Source of the DNA: Comamonas halotolerans
GTDB lineage: Bacteria > Pseudomonadota > Gammaproteobacteria > Burkholderiales > Burkholderiaceae_C
NCBI RefSeq assembly: GCF_030162935.1
Contig: NZ_JASAUZ010000001.1
Location: 310,001 to 374,000, forward strand
Length of the DNA: 64,000 nucleotides
Direction: 5' to 3'
The first letter of the stretch is position 1, and every line of letters begins with the position of its first letter. Under the pieces are notes generated by a model, which saw only the letters and a program-made list of their open reading frames with translations, ran no database searches and was not told where the DNA came from. This document shows positions 19,803 through 27,522 of the stretch, one piece after another. Made by a program: the position numbers and the translations under genes.

Positions 19803-20375
19803 ATGCGTTCTACCCTGTTTGCCTTGGCCACCGCCGGTCTGCTGGCTACCGCTGCCCACGCCGCACCTTCCACTTACGCCATCGACCCGACACACACCTT
19901 TGCCACCTTCGAAATTGACCACTTTGGCGCATCCACCAACCGCGTGCGCTTTGACAAAAAAAGCGGCACCGTTCAGTTTGACAAGGCCGGTAAGAGTGGC
20001 AAAGTGGAAGTGATTCTGGACATGAACGGCTTGAACTCCGGCACCGCCGCGTTCGACAAGCATTTGAAGAGCGCCGACATTTTCAACACTGAAAAATTTC
20101 CAGAAGCCAAGTTTGTATCCGACAAGTTTGTATTTGACGGCGACAAACTCAAGGAAGTTACCGGCCAACTGACGCTACTGGGTGTAACCAAGCCCATGAC
20201 CATCAAGGCCAACAAGTTCACATGCTATGACAGCCCGATGCTCAAGCGAGAGGTGTGCGGTGGCGATTTTGAAGCCACCATTGACCGTACCCAATGGGGT
20301 GTCAATTACGGTGTTGACTGGGGCTTCGCCAAGGACGTACGCCTGGTGTTGCAAATGGAAGCTGTCAAACAGTAA
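19803..20375 (+). CDS. YceI-family periplasmic protein (copy 2)
   Basis: The start at ATG 19803 is supported by AAGGAG and by a signal peptide ending TAAHA (residue 20). The 190-residue product follows the classic YceI pattern: YAIDPTHTFATFEIDHFG, FDKKSGTVQFD, HLKSADIFNTEKFPEAKF, LTLLGVTKPMTIKANKF and FEATIDRTQWGVNYG. Unlike copy 1 it keeps two Cys (TCYDSPMLKREVCGGD), so a disulfide is likely. The two tandem copies are well diverged and presumably carry different lipids. It is the last gene of the b561 operon. Confidence 0.9.
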   Translation: MRSTLFALATAGLLATAAHAAPSTYAIDPTHTFATFEIDHFGASTNRVRFDKKSGTVQFDKAGKSGKVEVILDMNGLNSGTAAFDKHLKSADIFNTEKFPEAKFVSDKFVFDGDKLKEVTGQLTLLGVTKPMTIKANKFTCYDSPMLKREVCGGDFEATIDRTQWGVNYGVDWGFAKDVRLVLQMEAVKQ

Positions 20376-20407
20376 TTCTCTTGTCAGGCCGTAGTGCTGC
20401 ACCATGC

Positions 20408-20433
20408 ATAACGGGCCTGCGCAGGCCCGTTAT
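20408..20433. terminator. Perfect 26-bp palindrome after the b561-yceI operon
   Basis: ATAACGGGCCTGC joined directly to its reverse complement, 33 bases after the stop of the second yceI gene and facing the convergent moaE. A strong hairpin, but with no U-run on either side, so termination is probable rather than certain. Confidence 0.55.
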
Positions 20434-20551
20434 CTCGATTGTGCCGACACATAAGCCTAAAACAAAGCGCCCTCTACAGGCGGTGCGTTCAAGAGACTGA
20501 AGCAAGGGGCTGCCAATCGCCCAGAGACAAGGCAAAGCCCGCATTGAAAAA

Positions 20552-21019
20552 TTATGCTTCCCAGCGTGCCAGCGCTTGCTCGTCGCTCACCCGCGCATCC
20601 ACCCAACGCGCACCTTCAGAGGTTTGTTCTTTCTTCCAAAAAGGTGCTTCAGACTTCAAATAGTCCATGATGAACTCGCAAGCTTGAAAACTCATGCCGC
20701 GGTGCGCAGAGGTAACGCCCACAAACACAATCTGATCCATGGGCAATAGCGGCCCCACACGGTGAATCACCTTGGCCGCGTAAATACCAAAGCGCTGCGT
20801 AGCGCGATCAATAATGAGTTCTATGCTTTTTTCAGTCATCCCAGGGTAATGTTCCAACTCCATGGCTGAAACATCGCTGCCCTCATTGCGATCGCGTACG
20901 GTACCCACAAAACTGCACACCGCCCCCACTCGCGCATCCGCATGGCGCAATGCAGCCAGCTCCGTGGAAACATCAAAATCTTCGCTTTGGATCAAAACAC
21001 GAGGTGCATTCATATCCAT
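20552..21019 (-). CDS. moaE: Molybdopterin synthase catalytic subunit MoaE
   Basis: Transfers sulfur from the MoaD thiocarboxylate to precursor Z to make molybdopterin. From the ATG at 21019 (MDMNAPRVLIQ; a second ATG at 21013 is equally possible) the protein has 155 residues, the usual length. Motifs seen are GAVCSFVGTVRDRNEG, MELEHYPGMTEKSI, VIHRVGPLLPMDQIVFV and HRGMSFQACEFIMDYLKSEAPFWKKE, with the catalytic Lys in the last two segments. In related genomes moaE normally follows moaD directly; here moaD lies about 4.4 kb away on the same strand. Confidence 0.95.
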   Translation of the reverse strand: MDMNAPRVLIQSEDFDVSTELAALRHADARVGAVCSFVGTVRDRNEGSDVSAMELEHYPGMTEKSIELIIDRATQRFGIYAAKVIHRVGPLLPMDQIVFVGVTSAHRGMSFQACEFIMDYLKSEAPFWKKEQTSEGARWVDARVSDEQALARWEA

Positions 21020-21126
21020 GATTGTCGCAGCACGCAACGCCAAGCATGTCCACACGCGTACCAAAGCCGGCATCATCGCGGTAGCATTGCGCCCCGCTCG
21101 TATCTGTATTGAGACACACACCCAGT

Positions 21127-21381
21127 ATGGCCACCCAAACCATCGACACCCCTGAGTACATGCTCTACCCCTCCCCACGCAACGAACATCGCGTGGTTTT
21201 TGAGCACCAGTGCTTTGTGCCCTATCCGTACGCCATCATCCACCTGCCAGACTTTGACTTCGAAGGCCGTTCCACTCTGTTTTCCGCACGCCGCAAGGCC
21301 GATGACAAGAATGGTCAGTTGGTCACCTGCGAGCTGGAAATCGACATCCTGCGCTTTGAACGACTGTTCGACCCTGAATAA
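21127..21381 (+). CDS. Conserved small protein of unknown function
   Basis: I do not recognise this 84-residue protein. The ATG at 21127 is preferred to an upstream in-frame start. It is soluble, acidic at the C-terminus and rich in aromatic residues, with a notable FEHQCFVPYPYAIIHLPDFDF stretch (positions 24-44) and a single Cys. It is divergent from moaE and 12 bases before the next gene, so the two small genes are probably one transcript. The codon use looks like that of its neighbours, so I take it as real. Confidence 0.6.
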   Translation: MATQTIDTPEYMLYPSPRNEHRVVFEHQCFVPYPYAIIHLPDFDFEGRSTLFSARRKADDKNGQLVTCELEIDILRFERLFDPE

Positions 21382-21393
21382 GAGGCAAAGCAG

Positions 21394-21714
21394 ATGGATG
21401 ACACCAGCCAGATTCAGCCACCAGAAAGCTTTGCCGAACTATTTCGCAGCCGTGCGGGAGTTCTAAAGACACCAATTGCAGATGTGATCTCCCGCTATGA
21501 GCTGTGCGAGGACCTGGCCTGCCACCTGGTTGAGCAAGCGCAGACTGTTTACCACTCTGGCAACACCTCCGAAGAGGGCGTGCTGCTGGGCTTTTACAGT
21601 GCCGTTACCGCGGAAGGTAGTGCCGTCAGCTGCCAGGAAGCGCGGTGGATCATTCAGCGCTTGGCTGAATTGCTTGAATGGAAGACACCACAACTCCCCA
21701 TCAGTCCTGCGTGA
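21394..21714 (+). CDS. Conserved small protein of unknown function
   Basis: A 106-residue, acidic, mostly helical protein without signal peptide or membrane segment. Features are ADVISRYELCEDLACHLVEQ, the glycine-containing GNTSEEGVLLGFYSA, and a C-terminal helix EARWIIQRLAELLEW. AGAGGCAAAGCAG upstream supports the ATG. It probably forms an operon with the preceding 84-residue gene, and its 3' end overlaps the convergent LysR gene by 14 bases. No function can be assigned from the sequence. Confidence 0.6.
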   Translation: MDDTSQIQPPESFAELFRSRAGVLKTPIADVISRYELCEDLACHLVEQAQTVYHSGNTSEEGVLLGFYSAVTAEGSAVSCQEARWIIQRLAELLEWKTPQLPISPA

Positions 21715-22618
21715 GCCGAGAACTAAAGCCCTGCGAGACTTTATCGCGCAAGAACTCCATGAGCAAAATTTGGGCTTGCGTTTGGTAGCGCGCTGGCACA
21801 AACAGCAAATAGATGTCAGCCCGCAAAAATGCCAAGTCTTGCAAAGGCAAAGACAAACGCACCAACTGACCACTGGCTATCTCCGCGTCCACCATGTACT
21901 GTGGCACCAGCCCTGCGCCCATTCCCTGCAAGATGGCATCTCGCAAGAAAAAGAAGTTGGCAGACATCAAGCGTGGCTGCACATGGATGTGGCGCTTGTC
22001 AGCCTCTGTTTGCGCAGCAAAGCGCAGCTTTTCAGCCGTCATACCAGAGGTGATCAAAGGACGATGCTTCAACGCTGACAAAGTGTGCACATCTCCATGC
22101 TGCTGCACCCATTGAGGTGCAGCACAGGCCACATAGTCAACCACGCCGCAATGCTGACTCACCAGATGGTTAGGCACTTCGTTCATCACGCGGACAGCAA
22201 AATTCACCGCACCTTGCATCAAGTCTTCGATGTCGTTGTCAAAGATCACATCCAGAGTGATACCTGGGTAGAGCTCCATAAACTCGATGAACCACGGTGC
22301 CATCGCGTGTTGCCCATAGCCACTGGGTACGCTAAAGCGCACTGTGCCACGTAAACCGCACCCCTGGTTTTCTAGCGACTCCTGCGCAGCCATCACCTCG
22401 TGACGGATATTTTTTCCATGCGCATAGAGCTGCCGCCCTAACTCGGTGGGCTCCAAATGACGCGTACTCCGTTTGAGCAGTTCTGCCCCCAGACTTCGCT
22501 CAAACTGATTTAAGCGTTTGCTCACGTTGGCGCGTGTCATGCCGAGTTTGGCTGCTGCTCTGCTGAGATTGCCCGCATCCACGATATCCACTAACAAGGA
22601 CAAAGCATTCACATCCAT
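21701..22618 (-). CDS. LysR-family transcriptional regulator
   Basis: A 305-residue LysR regulator; ATG 22618 is preferred over a TTG two codons upstream. The N-terminal winged helix-turn-helix is clear (LLVDIVDAGNLSRAAAKLG, then TRANVSKRLNQFERSLGAELLKR). The rest is the two-lobed effector domain, with FSVPSGYGQHAMAPWFIEFM and an insertion-free middle. It is divergent from the CoA-transferase/Bug pair across a 119-base AT-rich spacer, the standard arrangement in which the regulator controls the neighbouring catabolic genes and itself. The inducer is unknown, presumably the substrate bound by the Bug protein or its CoA ester. Confidence 0.88.
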   Translation of the reverse strand: MDVNALSLLVDIVDAGNLSRAAAKLGMTRANVSKRLNQFERSLGAELLKRSTRHLEPTELGRQLYAHGKNIRHEVMAAQESLENQGCGLRGTVRFSVPSGYGQHAMAPWFIEFMELYPGITLDVIFDNDIEDLMQGAVNFAVRVMNEVPNHLVSQHCGVVDYVACAAPQWVQQHGDVHTLSALKHRPLITSGMTAEKLRFAAQTEADKRHIHVQPRLMSANFFFLRDAILQGMGAGLVPQYMVDAEIASGQLVRLSLPLQDLAFLRADIYLLFVPARYQTQAQILLMEFLRDKVSQGFSSRLTQD

Positions 22619-22737
22619 TGTCAACCTTTAGTTTGCATATATGTTGAATATTAATTGCAATTGTCAAAACTAAATAACAAAAACACAATGCAAACACTGC
22701 ACAACCGTGATGAACAAGGTGCAGCAGAAACCGGAAC
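22619..22737. promoter_or_regulatory. Divergent promoter/operator region between lysR and the CoA-transferase gene
   Basis: An AT-rich 119-base spacer. On the minus strand TTGACA followed about 18 bases later by CATATA could be the lysR promoter. TTG-(N)11-CAA (within TTGAATATTAATTGCAA) is a partly symmetric T-N11-A site of the kind LysR proteins bind, and it overlaps that promoter. Confidence 0.4.
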
Positions 22738-23952
22738 ATGCCAAACCAAACCACCATTCCAATGCTCCCCTTAGCAGGGGTTCGTGTTCTAGACTTATCC
22801 CGCGTTCTTGCAGGCCCGATGTGCGCCATGGCCTTGGCTGATTTAGGTGCTGATGTCATCAAAGTGGAACACCCCGCACGCGGTGATGACACCCGTGACT
22901 GGGGTGTGCGGGTAGGCAGCCGAAACACCTCTTATTTCAACAGCGCCAACCGCAACAAACGCTCTGTCACCTTAGATCTGCAGCACCCCGAAGGCGTAGC
23001 CATTGCCAAGCAACTGGCCGCTCAGTGCGATGTGGTCATCCAGAACTTCAAGGTCGGCGGTGCAGAAAAGCTCGGCCTGGGCTATGAAGATCTCAAGCCA
23101 GCCAATCCAGGTCTGGTGTATTGCTCCATTTCTGGCTATGCACGCTTTACGCCTGAAGCACAGCGCCCAGGTTACGACCTGGTGGTGCAAGGTGAGTCAG
23201 GAGTGATGGCCACCAATGGTGAATATGGACAAGGGCCACTGAAGTTTGGTGTAGCCGCCGTGGACATGTTCACTGGCATGTACTCTGCCCAAGCCATCTT
23301 GGCTGCGCTGTTTGCGCGTCAGACGACAGGCCAGGGCCGCCATGTACAGATGGCGCTATATGACTGCGGGCTCATGATTAGCTCGTATTACGGCATGGAA
23401 GCAATGCTCAAGGCAGGCGATCCACCAAAGTTCGGCAATGCGCACCCTTCCATTGTTCCCTATGGCGTATTTGAGGCAGCAGACGGCCCCTTGGTCATTA
23501 CAGTGGGCAACAACGGCCAATTCCAGCGCTTTTGCAATGAAGTCATTGAGCGCCCCGAATGGAGCAGCGACGAGCGCTTTGCCACCAATACTGCACGCTC
23601 GGCCCACCGCGATCTTTTGCTGCCACAAATCCGCGAAACATTGCAAGGCTTTACCCGCGCGCAACTGCTGAAACGCCTGACGCAAGCCCAAATTCCCTGC
23701 GGTGAAGTGCTGGGTATGTTGGATGCCCTGCAATCGCCGCGAACTCAGCAAGCAGGCTTGTTACACCACTTTGAAGACAGCGAGGCGGGACCTCAAGCGG
23801 TACTGGCTCCGCCATATGCGATGGATGACCAGCGCTTGCCAGTGCGTCGCCCACCGCCTCACTTGGGCGAACACACCAAGGACGTATTGAGCGAGCTTTT
23901 ACAGCTCAGCCCTCAAGCTCTCGATGAATTACACGCAGGTGGCGTGATTTAA
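22738..23952 (+). CDS. CaiB/BaiF family (class III) CoA-transferase
   Basis: A 404-residue cytosolic enzyme moving CoA between carboxylic acids. Motifs in order: PLAGVRVLDLSRVLAGPMCAM, DLGADVIKVEHP, DTRDWG, RNKRSVTLDL, then the segment with the presumed catalytic Asp176 (VDMFTGMYSAQ, equivalent to Asp169 of formyl-CoA transferase) and TTGQGRHVQMALYD. The C-terminal GEVLGMLDALQSP and RRPPPHLGEHTKDVL are family features. It lies 30 bases before a Bug-type binding protein and divergent from a LysR gene, so an organic-acid utilisation module is likely. The acid cannot be named. Confidence 0.88.
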   Translation: MPNQTTIPMLPLAGVRVLDLSRVLAGPMCAMALADLGADVIKVEHPARGDDTRDWGVRVGSRNTSYFNSANRNKRSVTLDLQHPEGVAIAKQLAAQCDVVIQNFKVGGAEKLGLGYEDLKPANPGLVYCSISGYARFTPEAQRPGYDLVVQGESGVMATNGEYGQGPLKFGVAAVDMFTGMYSAQAILAALFARQTTGQGRHVQMALYDCGLMISSYYGMEAMLKAGDPPKFGNAHPSIVPYGVFEAADGPLVITVGNNGQFQRFCNEVIERPEWSSDERFATNTARSAHRDLLLPQIRETLQGFTRAQLLKRLTQAQIPCGEVLGMLDALQSPRTQQAGLLHHFEDSEAGPQAVLAPPYAMDDQRLPVRRPPPHLGEHTKDVLSELLQLSPQALDELHAGGVI

Positions 23953-23982
23953 GCCATATCACCGAACAAGAAGGAGACTTTC

Positions 23983-24975
23983 ATGAGCACACTCAACCGC
24001 CGTCAATTGCTGGCATTTGGTATCAGCGCCCCAGTCTTAGGAATAGGCAGCCTGGCACAGGCACAGGCTGCATGGCCTAACAAGATCATCAAGCTGATGG
24101 TGGCCTTCCCCGCTGGTGGCCCCACCGATACGGCGGCCCGCATTGTGGGGCAAAAACTGTCAGAGCGTTTGGGCCAGCAAGTGATCATAGAAAACAAGCC
24201 CGGTGCATCTGGATCTATCGCCACCGCCAGCTTTATCAAGAGCCCTGCAGACGGTTACAACCTTTCCATGTTTGGCATGCCTTCATTGTTGGCACCGTTG
24301 ATGTACAAAAACAATTTGTACAACGTCACCAAAGACTTCATACCTGTGGCCACCGTGTATGACTTGCCCATGGCTATAGTGATCAACCCACAGGTGCTGC
24401 CAGGCATCAACACGCTGCCAGAGCTGATTCGTCATATTCAAAACAGCAAACTGCCCATGGACTTCACCAGCTCCGGCACTGGAAGCTTTGGTCATTTGGC
24501 CATGGAACAGCTCAAAGATCTGGGCAAATTTGATCTGATGCACGTCCCATATCGTGGCAGTTCTCCCGCCGTGGCAGACCTGCTGGGTGGCCAGATCGGG
24601 ATTATGTTTGCAGACGTGGTGGCTGCACTGCCCCATATTCAGGCCGGAAAGCTCAAAGCCCTTGCTCTGAGTTCCCCCAAAGCCAAAGCCATGCTGCCTA
24701 ACGTACCCACCATCTCTGAGCAAGGTTTTCCAAATTTTGACTTTGACTCATGGGGTGGATTGATTGCACCACTGAACACACCTCAAGCTATCGTGGATCG
24801 CCTCGCGCAAGAAACCAAGTCCATCATCTCCAGCGACAAAGAGCTACAACAAAAACTGCTCAATGCAGGTGCAATCGCTGCCTTCCAGGATGGCAAGCAA
24901 ATGCATGCACGCTTGGTTGCTGACTACGCGCGCTGGAGCCATATCGTCAACACCAAAGGCATCAGTGCGAACTAG
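23983..24975 (+). CDS. Bug/TctC-family tripartite tricarboxylate transporter substrate-binding protein
   Basis: A 330-residue periplasmic binding protein, preceded by AAGGAG. The N-terminus (NRRQLLAFGISAPVLGIGSLAQAQA) has twin arginines and a hydrophobic core, so either Sec or Tat export is possible. Family motifs are WPNKIIKLMVAFPAGGPTDTAAR, VIIENKPGASGSIA, the MHVPYRGSSPAVADLLGGQI segment and FDFDSWGGLIAPLNTP. Bug proteins are greatly expanded in Comamonadaceae and Bordetella and bind carboxylates. No TctA/TctB membrane genes are nearby, which is common for orphan Bug genes. Confidence 0.93.
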   Translation: MSTLNRRQLLAFGISAPVLGIGSLAQAQAAWPNKIIKLMVAFPAGGPTDTAARIVGQKLSERLGQQVIIENKPGASGSIATASFIKSPADGYNLSMFGMPSLLAPLMYKNNLYNVTKDFIPVATVYDLPMAIVINPQVLPGINTLPELIRHIQNSKLPMDFTSSGTGSFGHLAMEQLKDLGKFDLMHVPYRGSSPAVADLLGGQIGIMFADVVAALPHIQAGKLKALALSSPKAKAMLPNVPTISEQGFPNFDFDSWGGLIAPLNTPQAIVDRLAQETKSIISSDKELQQKLLNAGAIAAFQDGKQMHARLVADYARWSHIVNTKGISAN

Positions 24976-24998
24976 GCGAAGCTGCAAGCCTCGCTGAA

Positions 24999-25029
24999 AA
25001 GATGCCCTCTTTAGACCAGAGGGCATCTT
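24999..25029 (-). terminator. Terminator between the Bug gene and the molybdenum-cofactor operon
   Basis: A perfect 12-bp stem AAGATGCCCTCT / AGAGGGCATCTT with a 7-base loop. Read on the minus strand the stem is followed by TTTTC, so it mainly ends the moa/moe transcript; it can also stop the convergent Bug transcript. Confidence 0.75.
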
Positions 25030-25038
25030 GGGATGGAT

Positions 25039-25371
25039 TTACGCCTTTGACTTCGCACTGTCGGCGTAGCGATTCAAAATCCGCTGCACCTGACCATGGG
25101 TCCAAGCGCCACCCTTGGCTGCAGCAATTCCCCGCTGGTTAAGCACTTCAGCCATTTTTCGGTGTGTGAGTCCCTGCGCAACGAACTCGGCAAACACAGC
25201 TTCATGCTGCCTGGCAAAAGCATCGGCTGCGCTTTTCCGCTTTTGCACCGTGGCACGAATATTGTCTGCGCCCGCTTTACCTAATTGCACGCCACGCGCT
25301 TTGGCTTCACTGAGCGCCTTGCGAGTCCGGCTGCTGATGGCAGCGTCAATATCGGTTTTAGCTTCTGTCAT
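25039..25371 (-). CDS. Serine-recombinase C-terminal (helix-turn-helix) domain protein, catalytic domain absent
   Basis: A 110-residue protein that resembles only the C-terminal part of large-family resolvases/invertases: the end of the catalytic-domain linker helix (SSRTRKALSEAKARGVQLG) and then a recombinase-type helix-turn-helix (MAEVLNQRGIAAAKGGAWT, followed by QVQRILNRY). The N-terminal resolvase fold with its catalytic Ser is missing, yet the gene has a proper ATG and starts only 9 bases after the moaD stop. It is thus the last gene of the alaA-to-moaD strand and is followed by a terminator. It could be a decayed element remnant or a domesticated DNA-binding protein. Its intact frame and operon position favour a functional gene. 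Confidence 0.7.
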   Translation of the reverse strand: MTEAKTDIDAAISSRTRKALSEAKARGVQLGKAGADNIRATVQKRKSAADAFARQHEAVFAEFVAQGLTHRKMAEVLNQRGIAAAKGGAWTHGQVQRILNRYADSAKSKA

Positions 25372-25380
25372 ACGCTCCGC

Positions 25381-25632
25381 TCAACCACCGGTCACAGGAG
25401 GAAAGAAGGCGACTTCATCGCCTGCTTTCAAGGGAGCGTTGCCTTGGCACATGTCTTGATTCAGGGCCATGCGCACCGCTTTGCCATGTGCCAATGCAGC
25501 CGCCGCGGCCTCGCTGCGCGCCATCAGTTCCTCGCGCAGCATACCTACTGTGGCTGCGTCAGTGTGCAGTTCTTCACTGCCTGTGCCCATGGCCTCACGG
25601 ATGGAGGCAAAGTAGCGCACGGTGATATTCAT
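25381..25632 (-). CDS. moaD: Molybdopterin synthase sulfur-carrier subunit MoaD
   Basis: An 83-residue ubiquitin-like protein whose C-terminal Gly-Gly (PPVTGG) is adenylated and thiocarboxylated, then used by MoaE to build the dithiolene of molybdopterin. Beginning ITVRYFASIREAMG and DEVAFFPPVTGG are diagnostic. It lies 19 bases after moeA in the same operon. The partner moaE is present in the window but not adjacent. Confidence 0.95.
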   Translation of the reverse strand: MNITVRYFASIREAMGTGSEELHTDAATVGMLREELMARSEAAAAALAHGKAVRMALNQDMCQGNAPLKAGDEVAFFPPVTGG

Positions 25633-25651
25633 AGAGTTACTCCTTGGCCGT

Positions 25652-26890
25652 TTACATCAGCGCGGTAAACGGGATAAAGCGCACGGTATCACCTGGCTGG
25701 ATTTGCGTCAGCGGTGGGTTGTCAATCAAGCCATCCCCCCACACCGTCGAAGTCAGCACACCTGAACCCTGATTGCCAAACAGCTCCAGACCGCCATGTA
25801 CAGCATGGCGCGCGCGCAGAAATTCACGGCGTTTTTCCTTCTTAGCCCATTCAAACTGAGCGGTAACCTGGATCGCTTGAGGCTCTACATCCTGTAGGCC
25901 TTGCAATCGCAGCACGAATGGGCGTACCAGCAACAAAAAAGTGATGAAGCTGGAGACCGGGTTACCCGGCAGACCCATAAAGTGGGCCACACCTTGTGAT
26001 GCATCCTTGCCATTGCGAAACACCTTGCCATAGGCAAATGGCTTGCCGGGCTTCATGGAAATCATCCACAGGTTCAGCTCACCTTGCTGCTCCACAGCAG
26101 GCTTGACGTGATCCTCTTCGCCGACCGATACCCCCGCACTGGAGAGTACCAAGTCACAATCTTGCGCAACTCTATGAATAGCCTGTACGGTTAGCTCTCG
26201 GTTGTCCGGCAGAATGCCTCCATCCACTACTTCACACCCCAGACGCTGCAACAGCGCACGCAAGAAGTAGCGGTTGCTGTTGTAGATGCTGCCAGGGCGC
26301 ATGTCTTGCGGAGCAACCGTACCGGGCAACACCAGTTCGTCTCCAGTAGAGAACAGCGCCACACGTGGCTTGCGTCCCACGGGCAGCTCAGCCAGACCAA
26401 TGCTTGCAGCCAGACCCACGGCAGCAGGTGTCAGGCGCATGCCTTGGGACAGCACCGTGCTGTTGAGCGCAATGTCTTCACCTGCACGGCGGATGTTCTG
26501 CCCTGGCTTAGGAACTGCGTTGAATTGCACACGGCCATCCTCCAGCACCGTCGTGTCTTCCTGCATCACCACCGCATCAGCGCCGGGTGGCACAGGTGCG
26601 CCAGTGAAGATGCGCCCCACTGTACTGGGCTGCAGCTGCGTGCCCACATGACCAGCAGGAATGCGCTGGCTTACTGGCAACGCAACACCGGCTGCTGTGA
26701 CTTCGGCCGTGCACACCGCATAGCCGTCCATTGCAGAATTATCCTGGGGCGGCACTTGCAAGGCCGAGATGCAGTCCTGCACCAGCACGCGACCGTCCGC
26801 GCTGAACAGATCAACGTGCTCCACACCCAGGAACTGGGCCTGCGCAAGCACATGGGCCAGTGCATCATCCAAAGTTGTCATCGCAGCCAT
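25652..26890 (-). CDS. moeA: Molybdopterin molybdenumtransferase MoeA
   Basis: Inserts molybdate into adenylated molybdopterin. The 412-residue protein shows the MoeA order: PPQDNSAMDGYAV, GRIFTGAPVPPGADAVVMQE, the MoCF-binding domain RVALFSTGDELV, SVGEEDHVKP, MGLPGNPVSSFITF and the C-terminal beta-barrel (EFLRAR...). The start ATG (26888-26890) overlaps the TGA of mobB, so the two are translationally coupled; an ATG three codons later is an alternative. Length is normal. Confidence 0.95.
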   Translation of the reverse strand: MAAMTTLDDALAHVLAQAQFLGVEHVDLFSADGRVLVQDCISALQVPPQDNSAMDGYAVCTAEVTAAGVALPVSQRIPAGHVGTQLQPSTVGRIFTGAPVPPGADAVVMQEDTTVLEDGRVQFNAVPKPGQNIRRAGEDIALNSTVLSQGMRLTPAAVGLAASIGLAELPVGRKPRVALFSTGDELVLPGTVAPQDMRPGSIYNSNRYFLRALLQRLGCEVVDGGILPDNRELTVQAIHRVAQDCDLVLSSAGVSVGEEDHVKPAVEQQGELNLWMISMKPGKPFAYGKVFRNGKDASQGVAHFMGLPGNPVSSFITFLLLVRPFVLRLQGLQDVEPQAIQVTAQFEWAKKEKRREFLRARHAVHGGLELFGNQGSGVLTSTVWGDGLIDNPPLTQIQPGDTVRFIPFTALM

Positions 26891-27444
26891 CAGGCGTTTC
26901 CTCCTCTGTATGCAAAACGGCTGGCATTGGCCAGCATCCAGTCGGCAATGTGCGCAGGCTGGTTCAAATTTAAGACCGCAATGTGTGCAGGCGGCTGCAC
27001 GGGAAGTGCCGCAACATCATCGGTAGCCAGTGCCACCACGTACGGATCATCAGGAAAGCGCAGCGGCTTGGCTGGCTTGTCACTGGCAGCATCGGGGGCA
27101 CGCCAGATTTCCACTTTAGGCAAGTCACCGTGCTTAAAGCCTTCAATCAGCACCCAATCCACGGAATGATCCAACTCCGCCAACATGGCGTGCACATCCA
27201 GGTCTTGCTCTGACTCGAACTCACGCACCAGCGCCAAGCGCTTGTCACACACCAGCAATACCTCCGATGCACCTGCTTGGCGGTGGCGCCAGCTGTCTTT
27301 ACCCGGAATGTCAATGTCTACATCATGATGGGCATGCTTGACCGAAGAGACTCGCTGCCCCCGTGCCCGCAGCGAAGCAATCAACTGCTCTACCAAGGTC
27401 GTCTTTCCCATTCCCGAAAATGCCGCAAAGCCCAATGCTTTCAT
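26890..27444 (-). CDS. mobB: Molybdopterin-guanine dinucleotide biosynthesis adapter protein MobB
   Basis: A GTP-binding helper for MobA in making the molybdopterin guanine dinucleotide cofactor. The ATG at 27444 (MKALGFAAFSGMGKTTL) is preferred, because the Walker A (SGMGKTT, Lys14) sits near the N-terminus in this family. Further motifs are VKHAHHDVDIDIPGKDSWRHR, which fits the MobB signature after strand 2, and WVLIEGFKHGDLPKVEIWR. The 184-residue length is usual. MobA is not in the window. It implies that the organism makes MGD-type molybdoenzymes. Confidence 0.9.
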   Translation of the reverse strand: MKALGFAAFSGMGKTTLVEQLIASLRARGQRVSSVKHAHHDVDIDIPGKDSWRHRQAGASEVLLVCDKRLALVREFESEQDLDVHAMLAELDHSVDWVLIEGFKHGDLPKVEIWRAPDAASDKPAKPLRFPDDPYVVALATDDVAALPVQPPAHIAVLNLNQPAHIADWMLANASRFAYRGGNA

Positions 27445-27469
27445 GCGTTTTGCTCTCTTCCAAATGCAA

Positions 27470-27494
27470 CCGGCGCTTGGAATGCAAGCGCCGG
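27470..27494 (-). terminator. Hairpin between thrC and mobB
   Basis: A perfect 10-bp GC-rich inverted repeat (CCGGCGCTTG / CAAGCGCCGG, 5-base loop) in the 78-base gap after thrC. No U-run follows, so it may partially terminate, protect the upstream mRNA, or both. It suggests that the threonine and molybdenum genes are not expressed at equal levels. Confidence 0.45.
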
Positions 27495-27522
27495 TGACTG
27501 TTTCAAATATCAAGCCTAAGCA

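Noticed and set aside
27470-27494. Small RNA gene between thrC and mobB
   Set aside because: Only one hairpin in a 78-base gap with no separate promoter; a processing or termination hairpin explains it better.
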